Assembly (NCBI GenBank): GCA_033439765.1
Contig: JAULSN010000004.1
Span: 5,590,001 to 5,654,000, forward strand
Reading direction: 5' to 3'
Length of the DNA stretch: 64,000 nucleotides
Origin: Lasiosphaeria ovina
Lineage: Eukaryota; Ascomycota; Sordariomycetes; Sordariales; Lasiosphaeriaceae
The notes beneath the pieces were generated by a model. The model ran no database searches and was not told the DNA's origin. It was given only the letters and a program-made list of their open reading frames with translations. The translations under genes were made by a program, and so were the position numbers. Numbering within the stretch: position 1 is the stretch's first letter; the number at the start of each line of letters is the position of its first letter. Below, one piece after another: positions 48,901 through 60,400 of this stretch.

Positions 48901-51900
48901 ATTCGCCTGGTTCTCTGGAACCGAACAAGGAAAGGCAGCTGACGGCGCGATGTCCTTTGCGTTATGGGCCAGCCAGAGACGGTGACCGCACTGGGTCGGA
49001 CGCGGATCCCAAAGGCAAAAAAAGGGCTGACCCAAAGTCCCAGACTGACCTGACATGAACGGCTCCCCCGCCTTCTACCGAGGCAAGAAGGGCGTCGGAC
49101 CTGTTTCAGACAGGGAGCATCGACAACGTTGGAGCCCGCCGTGAAGATGGACAGGCTGGAGACCGGGGGGGTTTTCCTGCACGCAACGCCGGGGAAGCAC
49201 GAGACGGAGCCTGGCGAACCACGAACCAAGAGCATGGGACTGACTAGGCACACAAGACTGACGACCGTCAGTTGATTGCTGCTAGCACTATACGGAAGAG
49301 TGAATGACCCAAGCTGCGAGTGAGCCATTTGCGTGGGAGTGCCTTGGAAAAGCTCGGGAGAATCTGGTTGAGCCAGGCGTATCCGTAGCCACTGAATCGA
49401 ATCCATGGAACCGACCGACACAGTAAAGAACCGGGCGCCGGACTGTGGGCCGAGGGCAGCTTTGTTGCGCAAGTCTTTCGATTTGGCCCCTTTTCCGAGT
49501 CGAGGGCATCGGCATCGGCATCGTCGAGGCTGTTGCTTGCCTGTCATTTGCCGTCGTGTAGGTAATGGTGGTTTCACCGGTAAAGTCGCTGGTTATTGAC
49601 AACCTTCCATATTTAGCGACGCGCAGCAACGAGAACCGTCAAACCTAGATTTTTGGGACGGGCTGGGCAATCGCGAAGAGCGAGAGGCCAAGGCAGGTGA
49701 TGTGGTGCGGTCTGCGGTGCGGTGCAGTGTAGTTCGCGACAATGGTCTGAGTTGGGATGGCCGATGCGACATCGTCTCGCTCGGTGCAGCACTGGGGAAC
49801 GCTTCAGGCAGGCACATCATCGGAGGTGATGGACCGTTGACTGTCTAAAATTGTGGCTTACGTCGGCTCCAGCTCGCACCTTCTCCAAAACCCGTCTTGT
49901 AGCCCGACGCCGACACACCCGACGCATTGCATACAGTCCTCTAGATTTCTAGTGCTGAAGTGAATACGGGGTGAATCGTAGGTTCGTACGCGCTCAAACA
50001 AAGGCAAGTGGAGAGGCCGGAGTCACGGACCTAATGTGATGCTTGTGCCTCCCCCTTTTCTCCTCGCATTTACGGGGTTCCAGTCACCTCAGGTAAGGTT
50101 GTGTGACGACGTCGACGAAAAGAAGGAACTCACCAAACAGCAGGCAGAGATCGGACTCATTCGACGTTGGAATGCTCCTCCTCAGTCTGGAGTCTGGACG
50201 GACTGAGCAAGATTGCGGGGTTGCACCCCTGGCTCGCCTGGGTGCCCTGGCACCAAAGCCCCCTGGCTCGGAAAGCTTGGCTGGGATTTGTTTTAAGCTC
50301 AGAAACCCCGTGGGGCGTGGGGGTCGTTCGCTTCTTGCGGGGCCCCTCGTCTTAACTGCAATGAGAAGGCGTCCAGAAACGACACCTGGCCGACAATCCT
50401 TCCTTCTGGATCCGGCAGACGCGCGAGCCAAAACTCTACGTGATCGACCGTGACGCAGCACACCTCCTTCCCGGCTTGTCTGTTGCTCCTACCGTACCTG
50501 AGATACACATAGTTCCTTCAACATCGAGGATATTCTATTCTTGATTCATTAGCCGAATTCGGGGAATGGTCCAACCTAATGCATATGCAGATTCGCTCCC
50601 CTCCAAGAGAACGTCGCGGTTCGCGCTCCCAGGGCTTGTGGCGGACGGTTTGGGCTCGATGAACCTGGATCCCCCACTTCATCGAAACAGGAGGCAATGC
50701 GACGCATCCAAACGCGTAGCTCCGTACCATACCTTCGACGTGTATGTGCGCGCTCTCGAGCTCCGCTCCTTCGCTTGCGCATTGCCCACATCTCTCGCTC
50801 CCAGGTTCTTCGATGCTGTGTTTTTTCTGCCCCCACCTGGACATCACCTTTTCGACTCCCAAGGCTGGTCGGCTGTCAAATGGGAGACGAGGCATGAGAG
50901 TGCACCATTCCCCGGCCAGGACGCCCAGGGGGTTCTTACGCGGGGCGCCACGGCTCTGCGTCACTCCCTGGAATCCTTTCGTCCCATCTTTCCCGAACAT
51001 CCGCTCATATCTCGGGGGTGGGGACCGCCCTATCAGAACCCGGGGTTGACCCCAGAGAGACGCTGTTTCACGGCGACCGCCACCTGAGCGTTCCGGCGCG
51101 CCTCTGGCTCGGGTTTGCTGGATGAGATGATGAAATTGCGTCTCACTCCATGTGAGAGGTCAGATATGACCAAAAAGGGCTGTTGCTGTTGCTCGTATCT
51201 GTCGTCCCGGGTTACCGTGACAGGCTGTACCTAGGCATTCGGCACCAGAGTGTGCGAGCATGCGAGTGTGCGAGTGTACGTGTGTGCGTGCGTTTTACAC
51301 CAGGGCACGACGCCCGAGAGCCTCCGCCGAGGAACCTAGCATGCTGCAAAATGCAGGGAGGGGAAAAGGCCGCCCACTGCTGCCAGCGGCCCAGTGCCGC
51401 AGCAGCCAAGGCGATCCAGCCCATTAGAGACCGGTCGACCCCACGTTAGAAACATTCGGGTCCTGGATCACCCATGGAACTGTGGAGATCGATGATCTGA
51501 GAACTCGCCGATTGCATCACCGCTGCAACAAAGACGCTCTTGCTCGTCAACTCAGCCCGTCCGGCCTCCCATTCGCCCAGCCGCCCGCCCATCCATTCGC
51601 ACATCACCGTTCCATTCTCTGGATATCTCTCTTGTCCACCCAACCACAGCCCAAGACGTGCGCTTGATCTCTGCTTCCGACTCCCGAAGTTGCGGTGAGA
51701 GGCTGCGACATCTGCGCCCATCTTTCGGAATGAATCGACTGGCGTTGGCACGTGCGTTGGCACCACAGGTGCCTCTTTTGAGTTCACCGATCCCCACCCG
51801 AGCCCTGAACCAGTCGCGTCGCCTCATAGCACAGGTCGCCCACCTGTTGATATGTACTGTACACCAGCAAAGTCTAGTGCGCGGGCTAAAATCCGGGGTT

Positions 51901-52852
51901 GTTACTCCCTCCCTCAAGCCCCCCATCTTGCGAAAGATGAAGTGTTTGTCATATCTTTCCCCGCCGCGCTTGTCGTGGGGAGTCAAGCCACGCATCAACA
52001 CGAGCTGTCTTGTTGGTTGTGCGTAATAAATGCAGAGGGACACAGTGCGTCCATCCACTGGCCAAGCACATCTCACACTTTCGGTATGAAAGAAACATTA
52101 GAACCGAAGCCGGAGACGAAGGCTGCCAAACCAAGGTACGAACTACACTCATCAAGATGCAGTCCACCTTATTAAGGGTGGCTTGCCTGGTTGATATATT
52201 GGCGGCCTGCTGTGCTGTGCCTGTCATATATCGAGTGGTACATTCGAAGTTCGAAATATGTCGTTCTGCCTGCTAACCCCAGCCCGTCTCTACTATTGGT
52301 TCCCGGCTCTAACCACGAAGAGATCAACGTCAAAACTGGGCAAAAAGGTACTCTCTGGCCCCCTGGGACACGTCTGACGCCTTTCTGCCTGTGGTGGATT
52401 GGTTGGGGGAAGGGAGAGGGAAGCGGCGCGCGCTAAAGCGCTACGTTATCTGCCCTATCGCTTACCCTCCAAATCCTCCTTCCTTCCTTCAGGTTCCTCC
52501 CTTCCCCGGCATCGCCCCCAGATTTTTAGTACGCCGTCACCCCACAGATCGCACCGTCGGTCGGATTGGGTATCGGGGGATGGTGTGCGGCGGAGGCGGC
52601 AGCGGCGGCGGCAGATTTTCCTGGGGTCAGAAGAGACCAGGCCAAACAAGTCCTTAGCTGCCAGGAAAGAAGGTTTCCTTTCTGAAGCTCAAGAGGTTTT
52701 ACCACCCCCCCCCTAGGAAAAAAAAATTAATACTTTCGCTGACGTGATCTCCACCCCCGTCGCCAAAGGACCTTCTTCTTCTTGGTATGTTTGTAAATTT
52801 CTCGCTTTCTTATCCATGCTCCATACTCTGTACAACCCCAGCTTTTTTTATG

Positions 52853-52874
52853 TTTTCTTTTTTTTTTTTTTTTT
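52853..52874. repeat. T-rich tract
   Basis: TGTTTTC followed by about 17 uninterrupted T. Confidence 0.9.
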
Positions 52875-55688
52875 CGTAACCCTTCCCGCCCCGCGCGGCG
52901 GACCCCTTTTCCATCCCTCCCCACACCCTTGTCGTCTGAAAATGTGGGTAAAAAAGGAGGCTGAGCCGGAACACCGGACCAGACGAGAACGCACGTTGAT
53001 CGATAACAGGCAGCCACACACCCACAAAACGACACCATCGTGACGTTTGTTATCATTGGGGGGAACCCGGGAATTCTCTCGGTGAAGGGGGGGTTAGTCT
53101 TAGTCAAAGTGGGAGAAAGCACGTTGGCATTTCGGCGCCGCCGTTGTTGCATGTTGCATATGTTTTCCCCCCATCCCACCCTCCTGTTCCAACAGCTTCC
53201 AGTTTATTAGCTCAGCACCCACTGCACACTACTTTTGCTGCACACAGCCAACATTGCGCAGCAGCCGCCTGCCTTCCTAGGACGGATATCTCAATCAGGC
53301 TGTCACGTCACTCGAATTACTAAGTCCATTAGAAAAAATAAATGTATTTTTTTTGCAAAAGTGCAGCTGTTCCGTCCGTAGCACGTAAAAGTTCCCTCCT
53401 CCATACTACTACCTACCTACCCTAAGGTAAGGCGGGTATCCCCATGGGGCTGGCTGGCTGTGGTTCCATGTGTTTGTGTCCGTTTTGTGTTTGTGCTGCG
53501 ATGGCGCGCTGTAGTGTTCCTCCCGAGTACGGGGCGTGGTGCCGTTGTCCATCCAATCCTGCTTATTTACCTAGTTAAGGTTAGTACGGGTTGTTAGTGC
53601 ACAAAGGTAATCTGTTGGGCTTGCGCGTCTCATTGCGCAGCGCCGCTGCTGTGTTCTGGTTCCGGGGACTGCCGAGAGAGAGAGACAACTTGCAACGAGC
53701 CTGTCGTCATGTCTATTGAACATACGCAATTATTTCTCCTTGCTGCGGCTGAACCTTTTTTGATGATGAGCTTATGTAGGTAGGTTGAGAGAAGGGAGAG
53801 TTTCGTACTTCGTATCGCTGTCCAATGCCCATCCGATGCTGTGAACCGGGAGCCCTTCTTCCTTTTCTTTTCTTTTCTTTTTTTCCCCGTGCCCTTCCCT
53901 ACTATGTATCTTCTCACCACGGGGAGCTGGGCCGGCGTGGACAAGGCTCCTAGGCAAATGCAGAATTAAAATAACAAAAAAGGGCCCATACGTACTGTAC
54001 GGCACTGCCATGTCAACACCCCTCCCCCTAACCAATAAAGCTAGGATACAATATAAATATTGCGTAACAGCAAGAGAGGGGGGTCAAGGAAGGAGAAGAA
54101 CAAAAAGGAAATTCAAATTAACGAGAAATCGATGGCGGTTTGCCCGCCAGCCAAGCGCCACATCATATTCAGTGGCACGGGGAAGACAAACGACCTGGAA
54201 AGGCAAAAAGTAACCGGCTAAGCCAATCTGGGTAGTTATCGTGCCCCTTAACCAACGGGACATTATCCCTCCAGCAGCGTGCGGCACAGAGAGGGAGAAG
54301 GGGGAACAGGGACCGGGGGGGCAATCCTCCTTGTCATCTTATGGTTGTTCTTGGAATCCGTACGTGCCTCATCATCTTGTCTGGGGAAGAGGGAAAGAAC
54401 CCAAAGAGAGAAAAGGAATGGATGAAGGATTTTTCCCGTTGGGACACCACGACAGAGTTTTTCCTGTCTCTTCTTTCATCTATTCCCCCCCAAGGCTATA
54501 ATACTCCGTGATGGTGGTCGTCTTGTGGGAGAGAGAGAGTGTGTGTGCCTCGTGGGGGCCATGCGCAAAAAAAGTGCAATGCAGTTCAGTTCACGCAGGA
54601 CAAAGTTACAGACCTGATCGGCCTTGTTCATGTTTGCGCCGGCCTAGCAGTTGTTATCACACTTCGAGACCTAGGCAAAATGCGAGAGACACAATGCACC
54701 ACAGTCCAACGTTTGGGAACCAAGAAGTTTGTTTGTTGCATGGGAACCATTTCTTTGATGTCCCCAGCGTGAGGGCCTTTGGAAAGGCAGTAATATGATA
54801 CTTTTCCCAATCTCCACCTCCAATAACCATCCCCCCATAAACCCTCAAAAACACTACCAATATATTTTTTCTGTAGTCGTATCCTCTCAAGCACAACATA
54901 GAAACTGGCAGAGAACACTTTACTGAAGCTAGGAGACAAAATATAGAAATAAATAAAGAATGGGAGGAAGCCTCCAAATTAGTTGTAAGAAAATAAAAAA
55001 ATGAAAAATACAGAAAAACAAATTAACGACTGAGAGGCAAAATAAAATGATCAAAAAGCCGCCGTATCCGCCTTTGCCCAAGCTCCCTTGCAAGACCGTG
55101 TGCCCAGATCCACCTGCCAGTATTTCCGCTGGCTGTCCGTCCATCTACAGGATTTTCCAATCCCTGATACACACAAAGAGAGGAAGAGAGAAAAATGAAG
55201 TTGCTTGGCGACGTTGTGTAGTGTCTGTTGTAGTATAGCGTCTTCGTAATATCGACCTAGACCGCCGTTGCCCACACGTATACCCCACGCTCCCCCCATC
55301 ATTCCATTCGCGAGAGCTCAAGGCGACAGAAACAAAGTCGCTCTATCGTGACCTCGGAAAGCTCAGAAAGTGGTGACCGTGTCGGAGAAGAGAAGTCTAT
55401 TTCCGCCAAAAGAAACTGAGAAGAAAGTGGTGAGATGTCTATGCGCTTGAAAATATGTTGCCAAAAGTCCGCTCAGCCGTGCCAGATGTCCATCTGCAAG
55501 CCAGTCCGTTGTCGTTGGCCGCTATTAAGGAGAAAATATGAGCTGTGTCCCATCCATCCATCCCATCCAAGGAACCCGTTCAAAACGCCAAGTATTGTTG
55601 TATCCTCTATAGCCCAGGGTTGTCATTCACTCATATCGTTAAGAGGTCCGAACTTGTCGGTTCGTAAAATTGGCCGCGCGCTTTGTTG

Positions 55689-56936
55689 TCACATCCGCTC
55701 CACCAAATCGCCTCCAGAGATGCTATTGGAGGACGAACTCCGACCGCTCCCGTTATATCCATCGCTCGGCGCTAGCAAGTCGTGGACAGCCACTTTGGGC
55801 ATCTGGGGAACAGGAAGCTTCCGTTGTGTGCCGTCTGGCCGGCTCATAATGTCTGTCAACGACATTCCGGTGCTCCTGGGTGTCACTTGAGGTGGCGCCT
55901 GGTTAAGCGAGAACTGCCCCTCTGGCTGCGGCTCAAGGGGAGCCAGTGCAGGCGTGTGCTGCTGCAGAGAGAGACTCCTAAATGGCGGCAGCTCATAGCC
56001 AGCGTACGGGCGAAGACGAGGCGAGTGGGCTGGAGTTGCGAGTGGCGTATGGTCTGGTGTAGGCGAGAGCGAGTCATGCGAGAAGGTTGGGGATGAAGGA
56101 GCCGTCGAGTTGGGCGAGTTGGGTCTTGACCTCTTGGCGTGCCTGTACGCATGGGCGTAGTGGTCGTCGTGCTCGTCGTGAGAGTGCGATCTGGACATGT
56201 GATACGCCTGGAGTCCGGGCAAGTGGCCGCGCGAGTGGTGCACCGCGTTGGCATAGTACGGATGAGGCCTCTGAGGGGCGTAGTGGTGGTGAGGACCGGG
56301 CATGTTATCTCTCTCCACCTGGCCGGCAGCTCTCGCCAACAGGGCCATATCCGGGCCGCTCTGGCTCCCGAGGGCGCTACGGCTGTGGCTGTAAGGGTTC
56401 AAAGAGGACCCGTGAAAGTTGTACGAGCTGTAGTGGGGAGGAGAAACATTAGGTGAAGACAGAGCGGTGGGAGGCGCCGAGCGGATGGCCTTGGGAGCGG
56501 GCGGGGGCGGCATCATATCTGGTTGTAAACCCATTCCGGGGTGCTGCTGATGGCCCTTGTTCCCTCTCCTCGAGTTGGGATTGCTGTGTATCCTTGAGTG
56601 GCGAGTCAACTCGTCGGACCGCGAGAATTTCTTGCTGCATCCAGGAAACTGGCATCCGTGAGGCTTCTCGCCCGTGTGCGTCCGGATGTGCCTAGTCTGG
56701 TGTTCAAGGCGGTGAAATGCCTTGTCGCACAGCGGGCACTTGTAGGGGCGGGGGAGCTCGTTGGTCGTCTCAGCGGGCATCCCTCCTGGCAGAGGCCCGT
56801 TTGGGCGGATCATGCCGACCGCAGCGGCCATGTCGTCGCCGGTCTTCAGCAGGGTTGGCGAGTCCTGGTCGCTCTCCGACACAACCTCGGGGTTCAGCAG
56901 GTTGGAAAAATCAACCGCCGACTGTGCGCGTTGCAT
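55689..56936 (-). CDS. cre-1: C2H2 zinc-finger carbon catabolite repressor CreA/CRE-1
   Basis: This nuclear repressor binds SYGGRG sites and shuts down use of alternative carbon sources when glucose is present. It is a single exon of 415 aa, the usual CRE-1 length, starting [19 protein letters not shown] at 56936. Two C2H2 fingers are intact: Cys67/Cys70/His83/His87 ([19 protein letters not shown]) and Cys95/Cys100/His113/His117 ([20 protein letters not shown]), joined by the canonical TGEKP-type linker; the recognition residues RLEH and RSDE match the family. Downstream are a proline run (PPPPAP), a His/Asp-rich acidic stretch ([20 protein letters not shown]), many SP sites suggestive of phosphorylation, and the conserved C-terminal region ([22 protein letters not shown], then SNSISGGDL). 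No frame break or truncation is seen. The identity is very secure. Confidence 0.97.
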   Translation of the reverse strand: MQRAQSAVDFSNLLNPEVVSESDQDSPTLLKTGDDMAAAVGMIRPNGPLPGGMPAETTNELPRPYKCPLCDKAFHRLEHQTRHIRTHTGEKPHGCQFPGCSKKFSRSDELTRHSRIHSNPNSRRGNKGHQQHPGMGLQPDMMPPPPAPKAIRSAPPTALSSPNVSPPHYSSYNFHGSSLNPYSHSRSALGSQSGPDMALLARAAGQVERDNMPGPHHHYAPQRPHPYYANAVHHSRGHLPGLQAYHMSRSHSHDEHDDHYAHAYRHAKRSRPNSPNSTAPSSPTFSHDSLSPTPDHTPLATPAHSPRLRPYAGYELPPFRSLSLQQHTPALAPLEPQPEGQFSLNQAPPQVTPRSTGMSLTDIMSRPDGTQRKLPVPQMPKVAVHDLLAPSDGYNGSGRSSSSNSISGGDLVERM

Positions 56937-57080
56937 GTGATCGACCGTCCAGTTAGAACCTGGCCCCGATTGCTGTGTATTGACTTTGATATTTCCAATT
57001 GAGCTGCACTCGATGCACGCAGCGGCGAGACGCAGAAATTTTTTCGAGGCTGGCAGCGAGCGCCTACTTTATCAGCAAAC

Positions 57081-57358
57081 CCGGGGGCGCTCCAGCAAGG
57101 TCAGCCAAAAGCTTCTTGTTTTTATTTAGGACGAGATGCAGCGCGGGCCGTTGGGGCACTGAGTCTGTGGGTGCTTTTGGTTTGGCCAAATCGGTATATC
57201 AGGTGTGTGGGCGTTGTTGGGGAACCTTAGAACCTTGGGTAGTATGGGGAAGTCGCGGAGGCTCGAAGCGTGGTTTGGGGGGAAGCCGCACTGGTTTTAA
57301 ATGGCTCGAGGGCCGGCTGACATGGGGTGCAAGGTTGACCTCCAGCAGGCATGTGGAG
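57081..57358. promoter_or_regulatory. Cluster of candidate CRE-1 (SYGGRG) sites upstream of cre-1
   Basis: Five matches to SYGGRG on either strand lie 145-422 bp before the cre-1 ATG: CCGGGG (57081), CTCCAG (57090, reverse), GCGGAG (57255), CTCCAG (57340, reverse) and GTGGAG (57353). Two of them form close pairs (57081/57090 and 57340/57353). CreA/CRE-1 is known to favour paired sites and to act on its own promoter. The motif is short and GC-rich, so some matches will be chance. Confidence 0.35.
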
Positions 57359-57450
57359 TGGAGCGAAAGGAAGGGGGGGCGGCGGATGGGGGAGTCGGTA
57401 GGGTAGCGACTCAGCGAGGGAAGGCACGCCTGAAAGGCCAGCGGAATGTC

Positions 57451-57471
57451 GGGGGGGGGGGGGGGGGGGGG
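57451..57471 (+). repeat. Poly(G) tract, 21 nt
   Basis: An uninterrupted run of 21 G, about 515 bp upstream of the cre-1 start and C-rich on the cre-1 coding strand. It may form a G-quadruplex or exclude nucleosomes. The exact length may be uncertain because homopolymers are error-prone. Confidence 0.9.
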
Positions 57472-60400
57472 CGTGGAAGGGGGGATCTCGGGGAAAAGAA
57501 AAAATTGTCAGCGGTACGTGGACCTTCCTAGCCCAAAAGGTACCGTACCTTTGTCGTGGTACGGAGTACCTGCCGCACTGAAGGAAGAGCCCTGCAGCCG
57601 CCCCCTCCACTGTGGGGGGGCTGTTGCAAATTCGACCGGTGGGCACTGTGCAACTGCTGGAGACGCGCCCGGCAAGGTGCTAGGCTTGCGCCGAGTAGGT
57701 TGAGGGCTTCAGGTACATACTCCTATATTGCAAATTTACAGTGCAGCACAGGCGGCCAGGCTCAACCATGCAATGCCAGCCAGAACGGCGAGGAGTTGTC
57801 TGTCTGCCTTCCACAATTATCAATTCCTATTCACCTAACTTTGCCATGGAGGTACTTCGTACCTATTCCGGAGAAAAACTAGAGCCATGCTCTGTGCAGA
57901 GACGGGGAAGGCGGGGGGGGGGGGAGGAAGCTTTCCGGAAGGCAGTAAGGGAGCCAAGAGTGGGGTGTTTTAGAGGAACTGATCACATCACTTGTCGCCG
58001 AAAAACACAAGACAGCGAGACAGCCCAGGGCTCGGCAGAGACAGGCAAGATGAAGCCTGCAGTCGGTCGATCTGGTGGCTCTGATGTGACGCCTTGGTTT
58101 TCTAAGTCGGTTTTTTTCAGTTCCAGTTCGACACCGGCGTCACATCCATACATCCACTTCACACTCGCCATCATCAGCCGTACCCATTTCTTGGGGTGAT
58201 TCTATGTATGAAAAGGAACCACAGCATGGAAAAATGATACGAGTCGGTCGATCAAGGTACCCAAAGTACAGGTGAGGTGTCTCTCAGAGGCGCGGGACGA
58301 AAGACACTAGACACGGCACAGTTGGACGCGCAACCGCCGGTCTGCTCGGGTTTGCTTTGCCTGCCTGCCTGGGCGCGCAAGTGTAAAGCGCAGTGCAGCC
58401 GGGAGCCAACTACGAATACCTCCTTAGGTACGAATAGCTAGGTAGGCAAGGCAAGGCAAGGCAATAGACATCGACACAGACAGAACAAGACGGACCGGGC
58501 AGGCAGGCGTAGCCCGTGTTGGCTTTTCTTGTGAGAGGGTGAGTCTTCTTCCCGCTCTAGGTTGTGCGAGGGTGAGCGCGTTGTGCAGCGGTCATCTCCA
58601 TAGGGTGCGGCTATCATTCCCCAGACCTGCCCCGTGCAAGTGCAAGCCCCGACAGCGAAAATGTGGGTGAGGCCGGTTCAAACTTCCAACACGACCAGGG
58701 GCGGTGTGGGCGGTGGCTGAGTAGCGGTATGTGGGATGATTGGGCTTTGCCGCCTCTCAGCGTTTGCTTTTTCTCCAGACTTCCCATTTGGACGCCGCCG
58801 CGATCTCGACGCCAGCTGAGAACCTGGGGACTGGGCAGGCGAACCCGAAAAGATGCCGTGTTCGTCGACATCGCTGCATGGCATTCTGCTGATAAGACAA
58901 GGCAAAGACCAGCAAATGCCTTCCACGATAACCCTCCCCGCGAATGTGCGCTTTTGGGGGGAGATACATGCCCGCTTGTACCCACCCAAACGGCCCCTAT
59001 TCGTCTTTTTGCGAGTTACGGATACCGAGTAATACTGCGGAGGAGTTGCCGAGAGCATACACAGCCATCACCATCGTGAGTGAACAAGACGGGAATACGT
59101 GCGCATCCAATTCTTGGAATGCTGAGGCTCGACGGCAACCAACGTATCATCACCAGCCAGCTAGGCCCGCCAACAGTCGAGACTCCCGACCACATGGTCT
59201 CGTCTGGTCGTGTACACCGGCCTCGCCTAACGATAGGTCTGGCCTCTCTGCCATATCATTTTTTATGTTCTTGGGGTGGCACATTTTCCATGGCTTGGCA
59301 GACTCAAGATTTTTCAACCAAACGGCGGGACATGTGTTCTCCCGGCCTCCTCTGACACGAAGCACGTGGGACGTGTCTTGAGCAATCTCAGGGGTGGCGT
59401 CAGCAAAGATAAGAATCAACACGAAAAAGTGTGGAGTGGGCGCGGCCAGAGAGGTCCCCACGCTCGGCTCCAGGTCCCGGCTCTGGTGCTCCAAAAGCCC
59501 TGTCGCCCGGCCGCGCCCTCAGGCTCCATTAATAACATGTCCAGCGTATTAGGCTGGTTGTTGCTGCTGTCAGCGGAGAGCAGTCCTTCGCGAAAATCCT
59601 CCCGAAGAAGTCACGGCCTTATTTCCGACGGCGCCTTTCCGGGGGGCGAAGAGGCCAGGACGGCTCCATCCTTCCCACAGGGCGTATGGCCAGGTTAGCA
59701 TTGTGTGGAGAAGGAAGGTTGGAACGGCGGCGTGAATTATGCTTTGGGTTTTGGCCGACGAGCGTGCTGTTGGTAGTTGTTGGAGAAACCCCAGCCCCAG
59801 CCCTTTCCCCCAGGGTCCTCCTCTCACGTCACCCGAAATCCGGGGTACCTAATCTCCCGCCTTTTGGTGAATCGCAAGATAAGCGCGCCACTCTCCGCAC
59901 ATCATCCCATTCCATCCCATCCCCATCTCAAGCCAAGACCAAGCAAGCTCAATAGCGCCGCCGTCACCCCCGTGAGGTGCGGACTGCGAACTCTGTGCGA
60001 CGATGTTGCCGAAGATGCGTCAGAGTCGCCAGGGGTTGCATCAGCGCCCTCCGCGTCCGGCGCGGAAGCTCCTGGACCTGGATGCTCTCGGACGGTGACG
60101 GGAAACGAGACTTTCATCATCGCTTATCCGCATTTCGACAAAGCGGCGTGGGGGTCTTGTTGGTCGTCCATCACTCGCGTCACTCTCCGCGAGTCCGTCC
60201 TCCAAGCTTTATCGCTCCCCACCATCTGAGGTCCTCTCTCACCAAAAGCTAGGCTACGGGATCTCTTGCGCTCTTGGACTCTCATTCTTGTTCATAATCA
60301 CCGATCTCGCACTCACGAGAGAGTGAGACTGCCGTTGCCCTTGGAAGAAAGAGAGTCGCTCGTCTTTCCGGACCACGCTAGCGCGAGCCACGGACGCCAA

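Larger units (their letters stand above)
42184..55688. other. Gene-sparse region between the orphan gene and cre-1
   Basis: Over 13 kb I can support at most a weak small ORF (44737-45015). The region holds several low-complexity arrays, two perfect hairpins (44813-44831, 45998-46022), an imperfect 80-nt inverted repeat (47471-47550) and T-rich runs at 45882-45921 and 52853-52874. All three minus-strand frames are open around 42890-43130, with natural-looking but conflicting translations. Long frames at 48660-49577 (-) and 50566-51087 (+) lack domain features. The right-hand end should contain the cre-1 3' UTR. Confidence 0.5.

Noticed and set aside
48660..49577. Minus-strand open frame of 305 codons
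   Set aside because: No recognisable domain; low-complexity Arg/Ser/Pro composition; overlapping open frames on both strands and no splice-supported extension.
50566..51087. Plus-strand open frame of 173 codons
   Set aside because: No family resemblance, and other frames overlap it on both strands.
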